DNA of 29,137 bases, taken from positions 423-29,559 of the forward strand of contig JALCCG010000261.1 in the NCBI GenBank assembly GCA_023212695.1. Direction: 5' to 3'. The stretch comes from Sporisorium sorghi. Taxonomy: Eukaryota > Basidiomycota > Ustilaginomycetes > Ustilaginales > Ustilaginaceae. Every line of letters begins with the position of its first letter. Within the stretch, counting starts at the first letter, position 1. Position numbers and translations under genes: made by a program. Positions 8,960 through 18,342 of the stretch are shown here, piece after piece. Below the pieces are notes generated by a model. That model was given only the letters and a program-made list of their open reading frames with translations, made no database searches and was not told the DNA's origin.

Positions 8960-9822
8960 TGGCAGTCTGCCATGGTGACGAATCTTCGACATCTCCATTC
9001 GGCCGAAAATAACACTCAGCTCAGAGGACGAATCTATCAGATAAGCCTTTTTCCCTCGGCCAACGCAAGATACGAAATTGACCAACCACAACCGAGCAAT
9101 TTGGCTGTCAAGACTCCGAATCAAGTTCTATCAGCCTCCCATCGACAATCGCCTACGAATGCACACGAGAACCTGACCAAGCGCCAAGAACGACCTGCAA
9201 ACCATCAAGAAGCCCTGAGACGATTCACAACGACGGCAGCGGCAGAGCATCGCATGGCTCCACCACCAGCAGATCCGGAGATTAGCAGCAGCGAGTCTTA
9301 GCCGAGAAGCCAAAAACAAGGAAATCCATTTTACGCTGTGTTTCTGCCAAAAACCAACGTCACTGAGTGCTCTGCTGCCAGCTTTTCGGACACCAAACGA
9401 TAATCCGCCTCGAATGATTTGCCACACCCAGCAAGGCGCACAAGAGAAGAGTCATCTAAGAAAAGTCCGAAAAAAAAAAAAAAAACAAAAAAAAAAAAAA
9501 CAGCGGTGCAGCCGTTGCCCCGCGCCTTCTTTGCTCTTTCATCAAATTCACTGTCGACCAAATCAAGCACCTGCGCTTTCTCCCTTCCTACATCACCACT
9601 TGCAACCCAAACCGGACCGACTTGCTCGTTGTCACTTGTCCTTCATCTACCTCCGACTCTCGGCTCCACCATCACCATCGCTTTTCACCGCCTGTTGCAT
9701 CGCTAGCCTCGGTACAGCCCATCAGCCAAAGAGCTCTGTAGCGAAGAAACCCTTCTCGACTTGTAGCAACCTCACTCCTTCCAGCACCCCTCCCTCTCGA
9801 CAAAGATATACATACCGCAAAC
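8960..9822. other. Intergenic region, leader of DRE2, with poly-A runs
   Basis: No convincing gene is visible in these 863 bases. Two A runs (9470-9485 and 9487-9500), separated by one C, form an AT-rich patch of the kind found in fungal promoters. The 300 bases before DRE2 are strongly CT-rich and contain many short CATC/CACC motifs. Short open frames here encode Lys runs or Ser/Pro-rich junk and are not credible. Confidence 0.5.
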
Positions 9823-10872
9823 ATGTCTCCTCCCGTAGCCACCGACGCTTCCTTCTCGCACAATTCGAACGGCGTGGTTTCGTCCACTTCCGTTGACCCT
9901 ACCGGCACGGTGCTCGTTATCGGTTCCATGACCTCTGCCCAGAGCGGCGCATACCAAAAGGCGGTCGAGGCTTACTCGGGTCGTCAAGTCGAAATGCACA
10001 TGGTCGACCGTCTCACGGACGGTGCGACTTCGCTCGCTCCCAGCACCTACCCACTCGCCCACCTCGCTGTCCACTATGCAGATGCCTCGTCGCCCGTCCT
10101 CCTTTCGAGCCTGCACTCGGCTCTGCAGCCCAACGCCAAGATCATTGTGGAAGCGGGCGAGCTCGTCGATGCCACCACTGCGCAAAAGGTGAAAGCCGAA
10201 CTCACCATTGCCGGCTTCACCGATATTCAGACCGATGTTGCCACGGGCGTCGTCTCTGCCACCAAGCCCGCATCTGCGTCCAGCTCGTTCTCGATCGGAT
10301 CCTTTTCCGGCTCGTCTTCGGCTCTTCCGCTGCGAAGGAAGCTCGGTGGCGGTGCCAGCGCATCAGCTAGCGCTAAGAAGTCTCTCTGGGCCACCCAACC
10401 CGCGTCGGCCAACGACCTGATCGACCAATCCTCGCTGCTGCGCGACGCCGACTTTATCGCCACCACCGCCGTCAAGCGCCCCGACTGCGACGTGGCCACG
10501 GGACAGAGCAAGAAGAAGAAGGCGTGCAAGGGATGCACCTGCGGTCTGCGCGAGCTGCAGGAGGAGGAAGAACGCAATGCCAACGCCAACGTCGTCCAGC
10601 TGGATACCGAGGACATGGACATGCCCGGCGCCTCGTCCTCGGATGGCGCAGGTGGCAAGAGGACCGAGGTGACCGAGACCATCATCGGCAAGGACGGCAA
10701 GCCCAAGACGATCAAGCGTATTCAGGTGGATACCAAGGGCGCCACGAGCTCGTGCGGCAGCTGCTTCTTGGGCGATGCGTTCAGATGCTCTAGCTGTCCG
10801 TACTTGGGCTTGCCGGCGTTTGAGCCCGGTCAGAAGGTCGAGATTCCCGTGGGTATGGATGATGACATTTGA
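9823..10872 (+). CDS. DRE2: Dre2 (anamorsin/CIAPIN1), cytosolic Fe-S cluster assembly factor
   Basis: Dre2 receives electrons from the diflavin reductase Tah18 and passes them to the early cytosolic iron-sulfur assembly machinery. It is essential in yeast. The 349-residue protein has an N-terminal methyltransferase-like domain (about 25-150, with VLVIGSM at the start), a Ser/Ala-rich linker, and the C-terminal CIAPIN1 region. That region carries both cluster motifs: a C-x12-C-x2-C-x-C site ending in CKGCTC (near 224-240) and a C-x2-C-x7-C-x2-C site (CGSC then CSSC, near 311-325). Every expected cysteine is present. LRDADFIATTAVKRPDCD before the first motif is also typical. The gene is intronless and convergent with BUD23. 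Confidence 0.95.
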   Translation: MSPPVATDASFSHNSNGVVSSTSVDPTGTVLVIGSMTSAQSGAYQKAVEAYSGRQVEMHMVDRLTDGATSLAPSTYPLAHLAVHYADASSPVLLSSLHSALQPNAKIIVEAGELVDATTAQKVKAELTIAGFTDIQTDVATGVVSATKPASASSSFSIGSFSGSSSALPLRRKLGGGASASASAKKSLWATQPASANDLIDQSSLLRDADFIATTAVKRPDCDVATGQSKKKKACKGCTCGLRELQEEEERNANANVVQLDTEDMDMPGASSSDGAGGKRTEVTETIIGKDGKPKTIKRIQVDTKGATSSCGSCFLGDAFRCSSCPYLGLPAFEPGQKVEIPVGMDDDI

Positions 10873-11186
10873 ATGCGGTTTGGAGAAAAGATGTATAGTT
10901 GGTAATGCATTGTGATTGGTTGTAGTTTGCGGTCGAGTGGAGTGTATGTGGGATGTTGCTGGTGAGCGTGAGAAGAGCGTGAGGACAAGGTGCATCGGGA
11001 GGAAGCCGAAAGTAAGACAGGCTCATCTCGTGTCTGCATCCGAATCGGCCCTTCCGAATCGGTCCTCTTCCGCTCATCTACCCCTCACAAACACACACTC
11101 TCTCGTTTTCCCACACACACACACACACACACTCGACAGCGCCCATACAAAGAGGGTATATCAATCAGCATTAGCTCGAAAAAGAA
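10873..11186. other. Convergent intergenic region between DRE2 and BUD23
   Basis: These 314 bases are the shared 3' region of two convergent genes. A (CA)n microsatellite lies at about 11112-11132. Nothing else is recognisable. Confidence 0.5.
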
Positions 11187-12153
11187 TCAGAAGCCGCCCT
11201 TCCTGCGTCTTCCCGTATACCTGCTGTCCAACGGGACATCCTCCTTACCCCTCTTCCTGTTCAGCTCCTTCTTCCGCACGATATACTCCTTTGCCGTCTC
11301 GCCGCCTCTCTTCTTGCCCTTCTTGCCGCCCTTCCTATCGCGGTCGAGTCTGCGCTTTTCGTACTTGACCCCGTTCGCTGCTGCTTCCGCGCCGTCCTCG
11401 TGCTCGTGCGTCAAGCCCTGCGGCAGCGTCTGCTTGCCCGTCTGTCCGTTCGGCCCCACCATCATCTCGCCGCCTACCCACAGCACCAGATAAAACTTTT
11501 TCGCCTTTTTCGAGTTCGGGTAGTCGACCACCAGCCCTCCCCCAAAACCGGCCCGGGTCGCGAACTGCATGATGAACTTGACCTGGTCGTCGGACTCTGG
11601 ATAAAACTGGAACACGGCTCGCGAGCCGCGGGAGAGGGACGAGTAGAGCGTTGTGAAAAACTGACTTAGGCGCTGGGCGGGGTTGTGCGAGGTGGCGTCT
11701 GCGTTGCACAGCCACTGCAGCACCGAGATGGATATGGCGCCGTCGAACGCGCCTGCGCGGAAGCCGCACCCTTGGCCCGCGTCGGCCAGCAGCAGATCGC
11801 CGTCTGTCTCTTTTTCCAGCGCGACTTCGAGCATGGAGGGGGAGATGTCGAACCCGATCCACTCGTGACCGTGCTCCGTGAGGATCTCGCCAGAGAGGCC
11901 GGAGCCGCAGCCGATATCCAGCAGGAGCGCCGGCTTGCGGTGCTCGGGCAGCATGAGCAGCTCGATCGCGCGCTCGGTCATCTCCGCTTGGATCGTTTGC
12001 ACTCGTGTGCTGTTGTTGCGAAAAAGGTCAGTATGGATCGGTGGGAATGGTGGGTGAGACGGGAAAGGAGGGTGCTCACTTGGCTGTGTACTTTTGCGCC
12101 TCGGTGTCATTGTAGAAGATTTCTGGCGGCGCCAGGTGTTCTGGTCTCGACAT
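11187..12153 (-). CDS. BUD23: Bud23, 18S rRNA (guanine-N7) methyltransferase, two exons
   Basis: Bud23, with Trm112, methylates a conserved guanine of 18S rRNA (G1575 in yeast) and helps release the small ribosomal subunit precursor from the nucleus. Exon 1 is 12080-12153 and exon 2 is 11187-12009. The 70-nt intron has GTGAGC at the donor and AACAACAG at the acceptor. Splicing rebuilds the conserved start, SRPEHLAPPEIFYND, joined through YTAN to TRVQTIQAEMTERA. The SAM-binding motif LLDIGCGSGLSGEIL, the ISISVLQWLCNAD segment, and the basic C-terminal tail (KEYIVRKKELNRKRG, then YTGRRRKGGF) are all typical. The spliced product is about 298 residues, close to the yeast protein with a slightly longer basic loop. 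BUD23 is divergent from the Afg1-J gene. Confidence 0.95.
12010..12079 (-). other. Intron of BUD23
   Basis: This is a GT-AG intron of 70 nt. Its removal restores the conserved Bud23 N-terminus in frame (split Asn codon, AA|C). Read unspliced, the frame opens with an unrelated Pro-rich sequence, so the splice is well supported. Confidence 0.9.
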
Positions 12154-12284
12154 GGTGGGGTCCTAGTGTTGCGGCGAGCCGAGTATCAGTTGATGATTTC
12201 GATGGTGCGGTTCGACGTCGATGATGCTGTGTCGTCAAGGTCGCAAAGGTGAAGAGATGCTGTCGTATGGAGAGGACGAGCCTT

Positions 12285-12287
<3 letters not shown>

Positions 12288-12340
<53 letters not shown>
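12288..12340. repeat. Poly-T run of 53 bases
   Basis: This is an uninterrupted T run 54 bases before the N gap. Its length and place next to a gap suggest either a true homopolymer that broke the assembly or an assembly artefact. Confidence 0.9.
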
Positions 12341-12344
<4 letters not shown>

Positions 12345-12394
12345 AATTTTCCTTCCTTTTTTGAGTGCCCCCCCGAAACAACAATCTGGTTGCT

Positions 12395-12404
12395 NNNNNN
12401 NNNN
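12395..12404. other. Assembly gap (10 N)
   Basis: Ten unknown bases lie between TGGTTGCT and CGGGGGTGGG. The fixed round number suggests a scaffold join rather than a measured gap. Confidence 0.95.
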
Positions 12405-12486
12405 CGGGGGTGGGTGTGCAGTCAGGGTTGTGGTTTTTGACGATGCAGAAAGTGTGTATTTGCTGTGGTTGAGGGAGAGCACGTCC

Positions 12487-12487
<1 letters not shown>

Positions 12488-12527
<40 letters not shown>
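12488..12527. repeat. Poly-T run of 40 bases
   Basis: This is an uninterrupted T run on the other side of the N gap, followed by GATCATGTTG. Confidence 0.9.
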
Positions 12528-12528
<1 letters not shown>

Positions 12529-12957
12529 ATCATGTTGTTCTTCTCAAAAATTTCCCTCAGCTTTGCAGAGGTCCCACTCGAACCGAAATCCGAGTTCAGG
12601 GTCTCGCAGCGCATTCAAACCGGCCGAAAAAAAAGTCACTCTGTGTGGAGGCATGAAGCGCTAAAAAAATGAAGCGGAACAGCAGCAGCAGGAAGCAGCA
12701 GCAGGAAGCAGCCTCTGGCGGAACTGCAGGCTTACATAAATTACAACCAGCAAAGCAGAGTCGAGATGATTCAGTCGATGCTACGTTAGAAGCTTCCGAC
12801 GATAAGATGTCCTCCGTATCACCTTCCAACGACCACGAGCAGAAGAAGCTGCATCAAGACTGATCGGCCTGCTACCGACGGCAGGAAAAGAGACAGCTAG
12901 TCGACAAGCCATCAAAGAGAGAATGGCGATACAATCAATGCCTCTCTAGAATTCACC

Positions 12958-15900
12958 ATGTTGGTCTCGACAGCGCGGGCTTTCCGCACTTCAAGCACAT
13001 CGCGCTCCCTCCCGACGGCGCCAGCCCTCCTACCAACGGCAACGAGCCGACTCACGACGCTACACACAAGGCCTCGCTCTACACTGTCTCGCCGAACCCC
13101 AACATTAACTAGGACACGCTTCTCTGCACCGCCTTCGCGCGGACTAGCATCATTCGTCGGGCCATCCTCCTCGCTCCCACCAGAGCCCAATGCCCTGCAA
13201 GTCACCGACCCTCTACTCATCTACCGCGCCAAAGTAGCGCGCGGCGAGCTCGAAGAGGACGAGGAGCAGCTCCGAGCGTTGGTGGAATTGCGGCGTATCA
13301 ACCGCACACTTCGCGACTACGTCCCTCCGGCGCACTTGTTGGGCATTCTACACGATGACTCGCAGTCCCCTACCTCGGCTGCGCTTGCCTCAGCGATCGA
13401 TTCGCGCTTGCGACCGGGCGCGCGAGAGCTGCACGACGACTCTGCGCCAACATCGACCGGCGAGAACATCGGCGAGCTCGTCAAGTGGCTCAGCGAGAGC
13501 GAAGGCCTCGCCGAGCTAGGCACGCCCAAAGGTTTGCTAATCACAGGCACACCCGGCACGGGCAAAAGCATGGTGATGGATATATTCTACGACTCGCTTC
13601 CGACCAAATACAAGCTCCGGCGCCACTACCACCACCTGCTGCTCGACCTGTACAAGATCATCTGGGAAGAAGCGGAACGGCGCCGCATCGCTGTGCGCCA
13701 GGGCATGCCGCGCGCCACTGCCACGCCCGAGCTCGGCACCGGCGCCGTGTGGACTCGCGACAGCTCTGCTGCCAACAAGGCGTCAGCGTGGAGAAGGGCG
13801 TTGCGCGGCATGCCGTTCTTCCGCCCGGACTCGCTTGCCGATGACGCGGGTGACAGGCTGCAGTACGTGCCCGGTCCGGACGGCGATGTGGTCAAGACGA
13901 CGCTGCCGTTGCATGCGGCTGCGCACTTGTTTTTGAACCACGGGCATATCTTGCTGTTTGACGAGATCCAGCTGGTCGACGTGGCGAGTGCGGGTCTGTT
14001 GAGGCGCACGCTCGAGGCGTATTGGAGGCTGGGCGGCGTGGTGATTGGCACGAGCAACCGCATCCCGAAGGATCTGTATGCGAGCAACGTGCAGCGGGGG
14101 CAGTTGATGCAGTTCTTGGAGATCTTGCAAGAGCGATGTCCCAATCACGAGATGCGCAGGAGTCGCGATTTCAGACGGCAGCCGTTCTACCGTCAAGAGT
14201 GGCTCGATCGCAATCAGAACGAGGATGCTGAAGATCCAACCTCCAGCAGCAGCGGTGGTGGCACTGACGCAGCACAGACCTCATACTTTCTGCGCAGCGA
14301 GGCGGACAAGTACGGTAAACTCGTCGCCGACGTCATTGGCAACCGCGCCTCCGTCCCCACCACGCTCAACGTGTACGGACGCAAGCTGCACGTCCCGCGC
14401 TCCATCGCCGCCACAGACACACTGCCCAGCGTGTGCCGCTTCACCTTTGCCGAGCTGTGCGACTCTCCCCTCGGCCCCGCTGACTATCTGACTATAGCAT
14501 CGACGTACCACACGCTCATCCTCGAGGGCGTGCCGCAGATGACGCTGATGCAGAAGAATCAGGCGCGGCGCATGATCACGCTGCTCGACGCGGTGTACGA
14601 GGCCGGGTGTCGTCTGGTCGTGCTTGCGGATGCCGGGCCGGACGATCTGTTTTTCCCGGACGCGGAGGGGGCGGCGCGGCACGCTGCGCGTGGGCCCGCT
14701 GCAGGTCCTGGCGATGTGCGTCCGGAACTGCAGTATGCCCGTGGGGAAGCGGCGATGGAGGACGTCGTCGACATGTCGACCAAGGGCGGGCGGTCGCCGT
14801 TCCTCACCCCACCCCCTGGTCAGGCGTACCCGGAAGAAGAGCTGCTCGCACAGCGCAAAGCCGGCCAGCGCGTCGGCTTTGGCCGCGACGAGTTGATGAG
14901 CGATTCGCTCATCATGGCCGAAACGTTATCGGAAGCTATGCAGGACACAGAGGAAGGTTTCAGGCCGAATATCGCCGCGTACTCTTCCGACCGCCCGTCG
15001 CGCTCCGCTCCCGAGGCGCGCAAGGATGATAAGGTGGGGTTCAAACACCTGGCGATTTTCAGTGGGGAAGACGAGCGCTTTTCGTACCAGCGTGCGGTGT
15101 CAAGGTTGTTCGAGATGAGCCATCCGGACTGGATGCGGAGGAAGGGCTGGCGGCCGTTCCTCGGCGGCGAGATGGACGCGTGGGCGGGGACGTCAAAAGA
15201 AAAGCAGGCGGCAGAGGCGGTTGGGAAAGCGGTGGTGGCGAACGAGCTGAACGAAGCGCGCAGGCATCTGGACAGGGCCGAGAGCGCGGCGAGTGCGACA
15301 GCGGGGTTGTCGGCCGATTCGCCGGCTCGCTTTGTCGATCCGAGTGGGGACTTTGCCGAAGAGGCGTCGTACGAGACGGCGAGCTTCCCGGGGCGCAGGA
15401 GTGCACAGACGAAGCTCGAGCGCGAAATGGAGGGCTGGGCTGCCAAGCAACAGCAGCAGCAGCAGCAGCAGCGAGAGGCGAAAAGATACGAAGCGCCCGA
15501 CTTCTCACCCGGACCGATCGGCAAGAAGCGCAACCGCGACCAGGGCCCGCCGGTGCTCTCGGAAGCACACGTGTGGGGGGTGCGCGAGGACTGGGGCAAG
15601 AAGGCCGGTGCTTGGGGTAAAGGGTCTTCTGTTTTCGCTGAGACGCCTTCTGGTCCCACACGTCCACTTCAGCGCCCTAGCCGCACTTCCAGCAGCGGTA
15701 CCGGCGAGGGCAGCGGCGGGAAGCGCAACTTCTCCACCTCTGCCACCGCCCACGCACGCATCCTGGACCACTACAGCACGCTCCAAGTGCCGCGCGGTGC
15801 GACACAGGCGCAGATCAAATCGCAGTTCTACAAACTCTCGAAAGAGCTGCACCCGGACGTGAATCCGTCCGAGGACGCCAAGAAGCGGTTCCAGGAGGTG

Positions 15901-16401
15901 AGCGAGGCGTACGCCACGCTGGGCAGTGCGGCGGATCGCAAGGTGTACGATCGGCAATCCACCGCATCGTCGTCTAGCTCAGCAGGCTACGGCGACAACG
16001 TAAACGCAGGAGCGGGTGCGTACTACTACAACGCGGAGGACAACGCGAACCGCCGAGCACGGGCTACGTACGCGTGGGACTACCAGCGCCGCCGCCGCGC
16101 TCAGGAGCAGTCCACCGGGGGCATGGGCAGGCAGACGCACTCGTCCATCTTCGACTCCACGGACAGCAGCGCGTTCGAGACGCTCGCCGCTCAGCAGCGC
16201 GCACGCGAAGCGAGAAACAGGGCACGCCAGACGGGATCCCAGGCTAGCACGACGGAGGAAAAGGCGTACCAGGCCGACGTGGCCAATCCCCTCGTCAGGT
16301 TCGGGCAGGTCGTGGTCATGTTGTATCTGGTGTATAAGGCGGGTACGTTTTTCGTGGCTGGGCAGGGGCAGGAGAGGAGAGGCGGTGCGAGGAGGTCGTG
16401 A
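12958..16401 (+). CDS. AFG1: Afg1-family AAA ATPase fused to a DNAJC30-like J-domain membrane module
   Basis: Afg1 (LACE1/AFG1L) is a mitochondrial inner-membrane AAA ATPase involved in respiratory-chain protein quality control. This 1147-residue frame starts with a basic, Ser/Thr/Arg-rich presequence (about 1-65). The ATPase follows: Walker A GTPGTGKS at 196-203 and Walker B LLFDEIQL at about 332-339. Then come the family's ARRMITLLDAVYE and LVVLADAGPDDLF blocks, and FSYQRAVSRLFEM near 710. An extension with a poly-Q tract reaches PPVLSEAHVWGVREDWG, read as the end of the Afg1 part (about 885). The same frame continues through a Ser/Gly linker and RNFSTSA (923), which resembles a second presequence cleavage site. 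A J domain follows at about 937-1000 with HPD at 965-967, then a membrane segment near 1112-1135. J domain plus C-terminal membrane span resembles DNAJC30. Each half is clear. Whether one fused protein is made is uncertain. Confidence 0.85.
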   Translation: MLVSTARAFRTSSTSRSLPTAPALLPTATSRLTTLHTRPRSTLSRRTPTLTRTRFSAPPSRGLASFVGPSSSLPPEPNALQVTDPLLIYRAKVARGELEEDEEQLRALVELRRINRTLRDYVPPAHLLGILHDDSQSPTSAALASAIDSRLRPGARELHDDSAPTSTGENIGELVKWLSESEGLAELGTPKGLLITGTPGTGKSMVMDIFYDSLPTKYKLRRHYHHLLLDLYKIIWEEAERRRIAVRQGMPRATATPELGTGAVWTRDSSAANKASAWRRALRGMPFFRPDSLADDAGDRLQYVPGPDGDVVKTTLPLHAAAHLFLNHGHILLFDEIQLVDVASAGLLRRTLEAYWRLGGVVIGTSNRIPKDLYASNVQRGQLMQFLEILQERCPNHEMRRSRDFRRQPFYRQEWLDRNQNEDAEDPTSSSSGGGTDAAQTSYFLRSEADKYGKLVADVIGNRASVPTTLNVYGRKLHVPRSIAATDTLPSVCRFTFAELCDSPLGPADYLTIASTYHTLILEGVPQMTLMQKNQARRMITLLDAVYEAGCRLVVLADAGPDDLFFPDAEGAARHAARGPAAGPGDVRPELQYARGEAAMEDVVDMSTKGGRSPFLTPPPGQAYPEEELLAQRKAGQRVGFGRDELMSDSLIMAETLSEAMQDTEEGFRPNIAAYSSDRPSRSAPEARKDDKVGFKHLAIFSGEDERFSYQRAVSRLFEMSHPDWMRRKGWRPFLGGEMDAWAGTSKEKQAAEAVGKAVVANELNEARRHLDRAESAASATAGLSADSPARFVDPSGDFAEEASYETASFPGRRSAQTKLEREMEGWAAKQQQQQQQQREAKRYEAPDFSPGPIGKKRNRDQGPPVLSEAHVWGVREDWGKKAGAWGKGSSVFAETPSGPTRPLQRPSRTSSSGTGEGSGGKRNFSTSATAHARILDHYSTLQVPRGATQAQIKSQFYKLSKELHPDVNPSEDAKKRFQEVSEAYATLGSAADRKVYDRQSTASSSSSAGYGDNVNAGAGAYYYNAEDNANRRARATYAWDYQRRRRAQEQSTGGMGRQTHSSIFDSTDSSAFETLAAQQRAREARNRARQTGSQASTTEEKAYQADVANPLVRFGQVVVMLYLVYKAGTFFVAGQGQERRGGARRS
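15451..15476 (+). repeat. CAG repeat encoding poly-Gln in the Afg1-J protein
   Basis: A CAA/CAG run encodes about eight consecutive glutamines in the extension after the Afg1 core. It is a likely length-variable site and has no assigned function. Confidence 0.8.
15617..15672 (+). other. Possible 56-nt intron at the Afg1/J-domain boundary
   Basis: GTAAAG at 15617 and CCACTTCAG ending at 15672 could be splice sites. The 56 nt are not a multiple of three. Removing them would give Ala-Pro followed directly by TAG at 15678-15680, ending the protein just after the conserved Afg1 C-terminus. Left in place, the frame runs on into the J domain. The donor is only fair and the branch point (CTGAG) is weak, so this is a candidate only. 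Confidence 0.3.
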
Positions 16402-16625
16402 GAGGACGCTCGCGAGCACAGCAGCTTCCTGTCCTTTCCAACGGAATCGGGCTGGCGGTGCAAGAGCGGCAACGTCTGCAAGCCCAACCTTCACGCCTCA
16501 ACGCTCCTCTGCGTACTGAGCTCAAACGATCAACCGTCCTCTTCCTTTCTGCTGCAAGTGTATGTCATTGCTTTGCCGGTCGAAAATGTTACACAGCCGA
16601 CACCCCTGCTGCTCCTCCTCATCCT

Positions 16626-17477
16626 CTAATTCAACCGCTTAGCGCCCATCCCCGTGCCCCTATGCTCCGAGCTCGCGTGCCCCTCCGCACCCCCAGCCCT
16701 CTCATCCGCGCCATCGGGCATGATCAACAACAGCACCACAGGAATCGCGTAATACCAGTACTTCTGCACGAACGTCTTCTCAGGAGGCGGGACGGCGATG
16801 GAGCCGTCGTCGTTGGTGGGGGCGGCTTGTTTGAGTTTCGGCTTGGCGGTTGCATGCGTCGAGGGGGCGGTGAGGTGGATTGCGGTTGAAAACGCCAGTT
16901 CTGGTTCCGCGGGAGCGGGGGAGGTGGGGGAGCGACGGCGGCGCTGGCGCCTTTTGCGCTGTGCTTCCTTGACGGCGTTGAGCTTTGCGGGGGAGGGGAT
17001 GGGGCAGGATGTGGCGTCGAGGGCGATGTCGCGCACGCGGTAGCCGAGGCCCACGATGTGCTGCTGGCCGTGGACGGTGCGGAGGGTGAGCGTGAGCGCG
17101 TCGTCGATCGTAGGCAGCGCGGCGTCGCTCTGGCGTAAGTGGCAGAGTCGCACACTTGTCCACAACAGATCCTCGTCCACTTTTCCACCCTCAGTCGAGG
17201 GGGACAGTGCAACCTGGTAAAAAAGCTCCGCGGCTTCAGGCGAGAGCGCGCGCGCGTGCAGCGCCGCAACTTCCTCCGCACTCAGGTGGTCCGTGTACAC
17301 GCTCCCGTTGGTGCCCGAGGCGGGCAGATCGAGCACCGCCCGCAGCGTCCATTCCGGTGAAGTGCTGAAGGAGGACACTCGGTGCAGGACGTTGTACGAG
17401 GTGGCTGTGGCGAGCGGGAAGGAGGACAGCGCGAGTGTCGCCGAGAGCACGCTGAGGAGCGTGCTGCGTGCTTTCAT
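16626..17477 (-). CDS. EMC10: Emc10, ER membrane protein complex subunit 10
   Basis: Emc10 is the lumenal and membrane subunit of the EMC, which inserts tail-anchored and multi-pass proteins into the ER membrane. The 283-residue protein has a signal peptide (about 1-26, ending near ATATS) and a lumenal beta-rich domain. A late segment, LTLTLRTVHGQQHIVGLGY, is followed by a basic stretch (RKRRQRRRR near 180). The family-diagnostic C-terminal block, KTFVQKYWYYAIPVVLLLIM, contains the single membrane span and is followed by a short Gly/Ala tail. The start used is the ATG at 17477. The frame extends four codons upstream only from a TTG, which is not a likely fungal start. The gene is convergent with the Afg1-J gene. 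Confidence 0.85.
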   Translation of the reverse strand: MKARSTLLSVLSATLALSSFPLATATSYNVLHRVSSFSTSPEWTLRAVLDLPASGTNGSVYTDHLSAEEVAALHARALSPEAAELFYQVALSPSTEGGKVDEDLLWTSVRLCHLRQSDAALPTIDDALTLTLRTVHGQQHIVGLGYRVRDIALDATSCPIPSPAKLNAVKEAQRKRRQRRRRSPTSPAPAEPELAFSTAIHLTAPSTHATAKPKLKQAAPTNDDGSIAVPPPEKTFVQKYWYYAIPVVLLLIMPDGADERAGGAEGHASSEHRGTGMGAKRLN

Positions 17478-18096
17478 CGTTGTGCACAAGCCACCGATCG
17501 GACGCGGTCAGGGATTCGGGTCGAGTGTGTGTCGCAGAATCGGTAGTCTTGTCGAAAAGAACCAGAGAGAGTGCGTGCGAGCTACGAGTTAAGTGGCGAG
17601 CTTGTAGACAATTGAAGAAAAGGTGGTGAGGAAGAGATGATGGAGAAGGTTCGTCCCGCGCGCTCGGAAAGGGCAAAAAGCGCAAAGGGACGTGCGCACC
17701 GCCCGCACCGAGAGCCATTTTTTGACATTTGTTGGCGACGACGATCGCACATCTTTGCAAAAATTCGTTCATCATCTCCATCATCCCCGCCGTTGTCGTC
17801 TGATGACGAAGGTGCCACACATACGAGAGCATTGGCAAGGAAGAGTCGAGCTTTGACGTCACAGTCGCCATTCAGCTTGTTCAAGAGGGACGCACATTGA
17901 AAGCTTTCGAAAGATAGATGCGACACATCGACTATCAGCAGGAGTGTGTGAGCTTCAAAGGAAGGAGAGTAGTGACAGTGAAACAGTTCGCAAAGGGGAT
18001 GATGCTCTGAAAGCTGTGCAACTTGACAGAGGAACGCGGGCTGGTGCGGTACGATGCGATGCTATGCGATGCAAAAGAAAGTACGTTGTAACAGCT
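17478..18096. other. Intergenic region between EMC10 and the CaaX protein gene
   Basis: These 619 bases hold the EMC10 promoter (reading leftward) and the 3' region of the CaaX gene. Short GATGCGATGC repeats occur near 18052-18072. I see no RNA gene and no credible coding region. Confidence 0.5.
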
Positions 18097-18310
18097 CTAC
18101 ATGACGACACAACAGCAGCCGCTCTTGTCGACTTGATCCTCGCCGCGGCGCCCGATGCCGGCGTTGTTCTGCGCAGACGCTTTCGCAGCAACTGCTGTCG
18201 ATGCATCTGGCGCCCAAATAGGCTGCGATTGAGGCTGCAATGCTGCTTGAGAAGGCCGCTCGAACGCTTGCATCGGTATGCTGTCGACTGTCTCTCCATA
18301 CTTCTGTGGC

Positions 18311-18342
<32 letters not shown>

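Larger units (their letters stand above)
12154..12957. other. Divergent intergenic region of BUD23 and the Afg1-J gene, with assembly gap
   Basis: This is the shared upstream region of two divergent genes. It holds a run of 53 T (12288-12340), a 10-base N gap (12395-12404) and a second run of 40 T (12488-12527). The length of the gap is arbitrary, so the real distance between the genes is unknown. CAG-rich sequence near 12680-12710 lies just downstream. No gene is credible here. Confidence 0.7.

Noticed and set aside
9414..9896. Open frames over the poly-A runs upstream of DRE2
   Set aside because: They encode Lys runs and Ser/Pro/His-rich sequence caused by base composition, overlap the DRE2 start, and show no domain.
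6771..16401. Apparent clustering of mitochondria-related genes (Mdm12, Dre2, Afg1, J protein)
   Set aside because: They act in different processes, are interrupted by unrelated genes, and face different directions. Such runs are expected by chance in a compact fungal genome.
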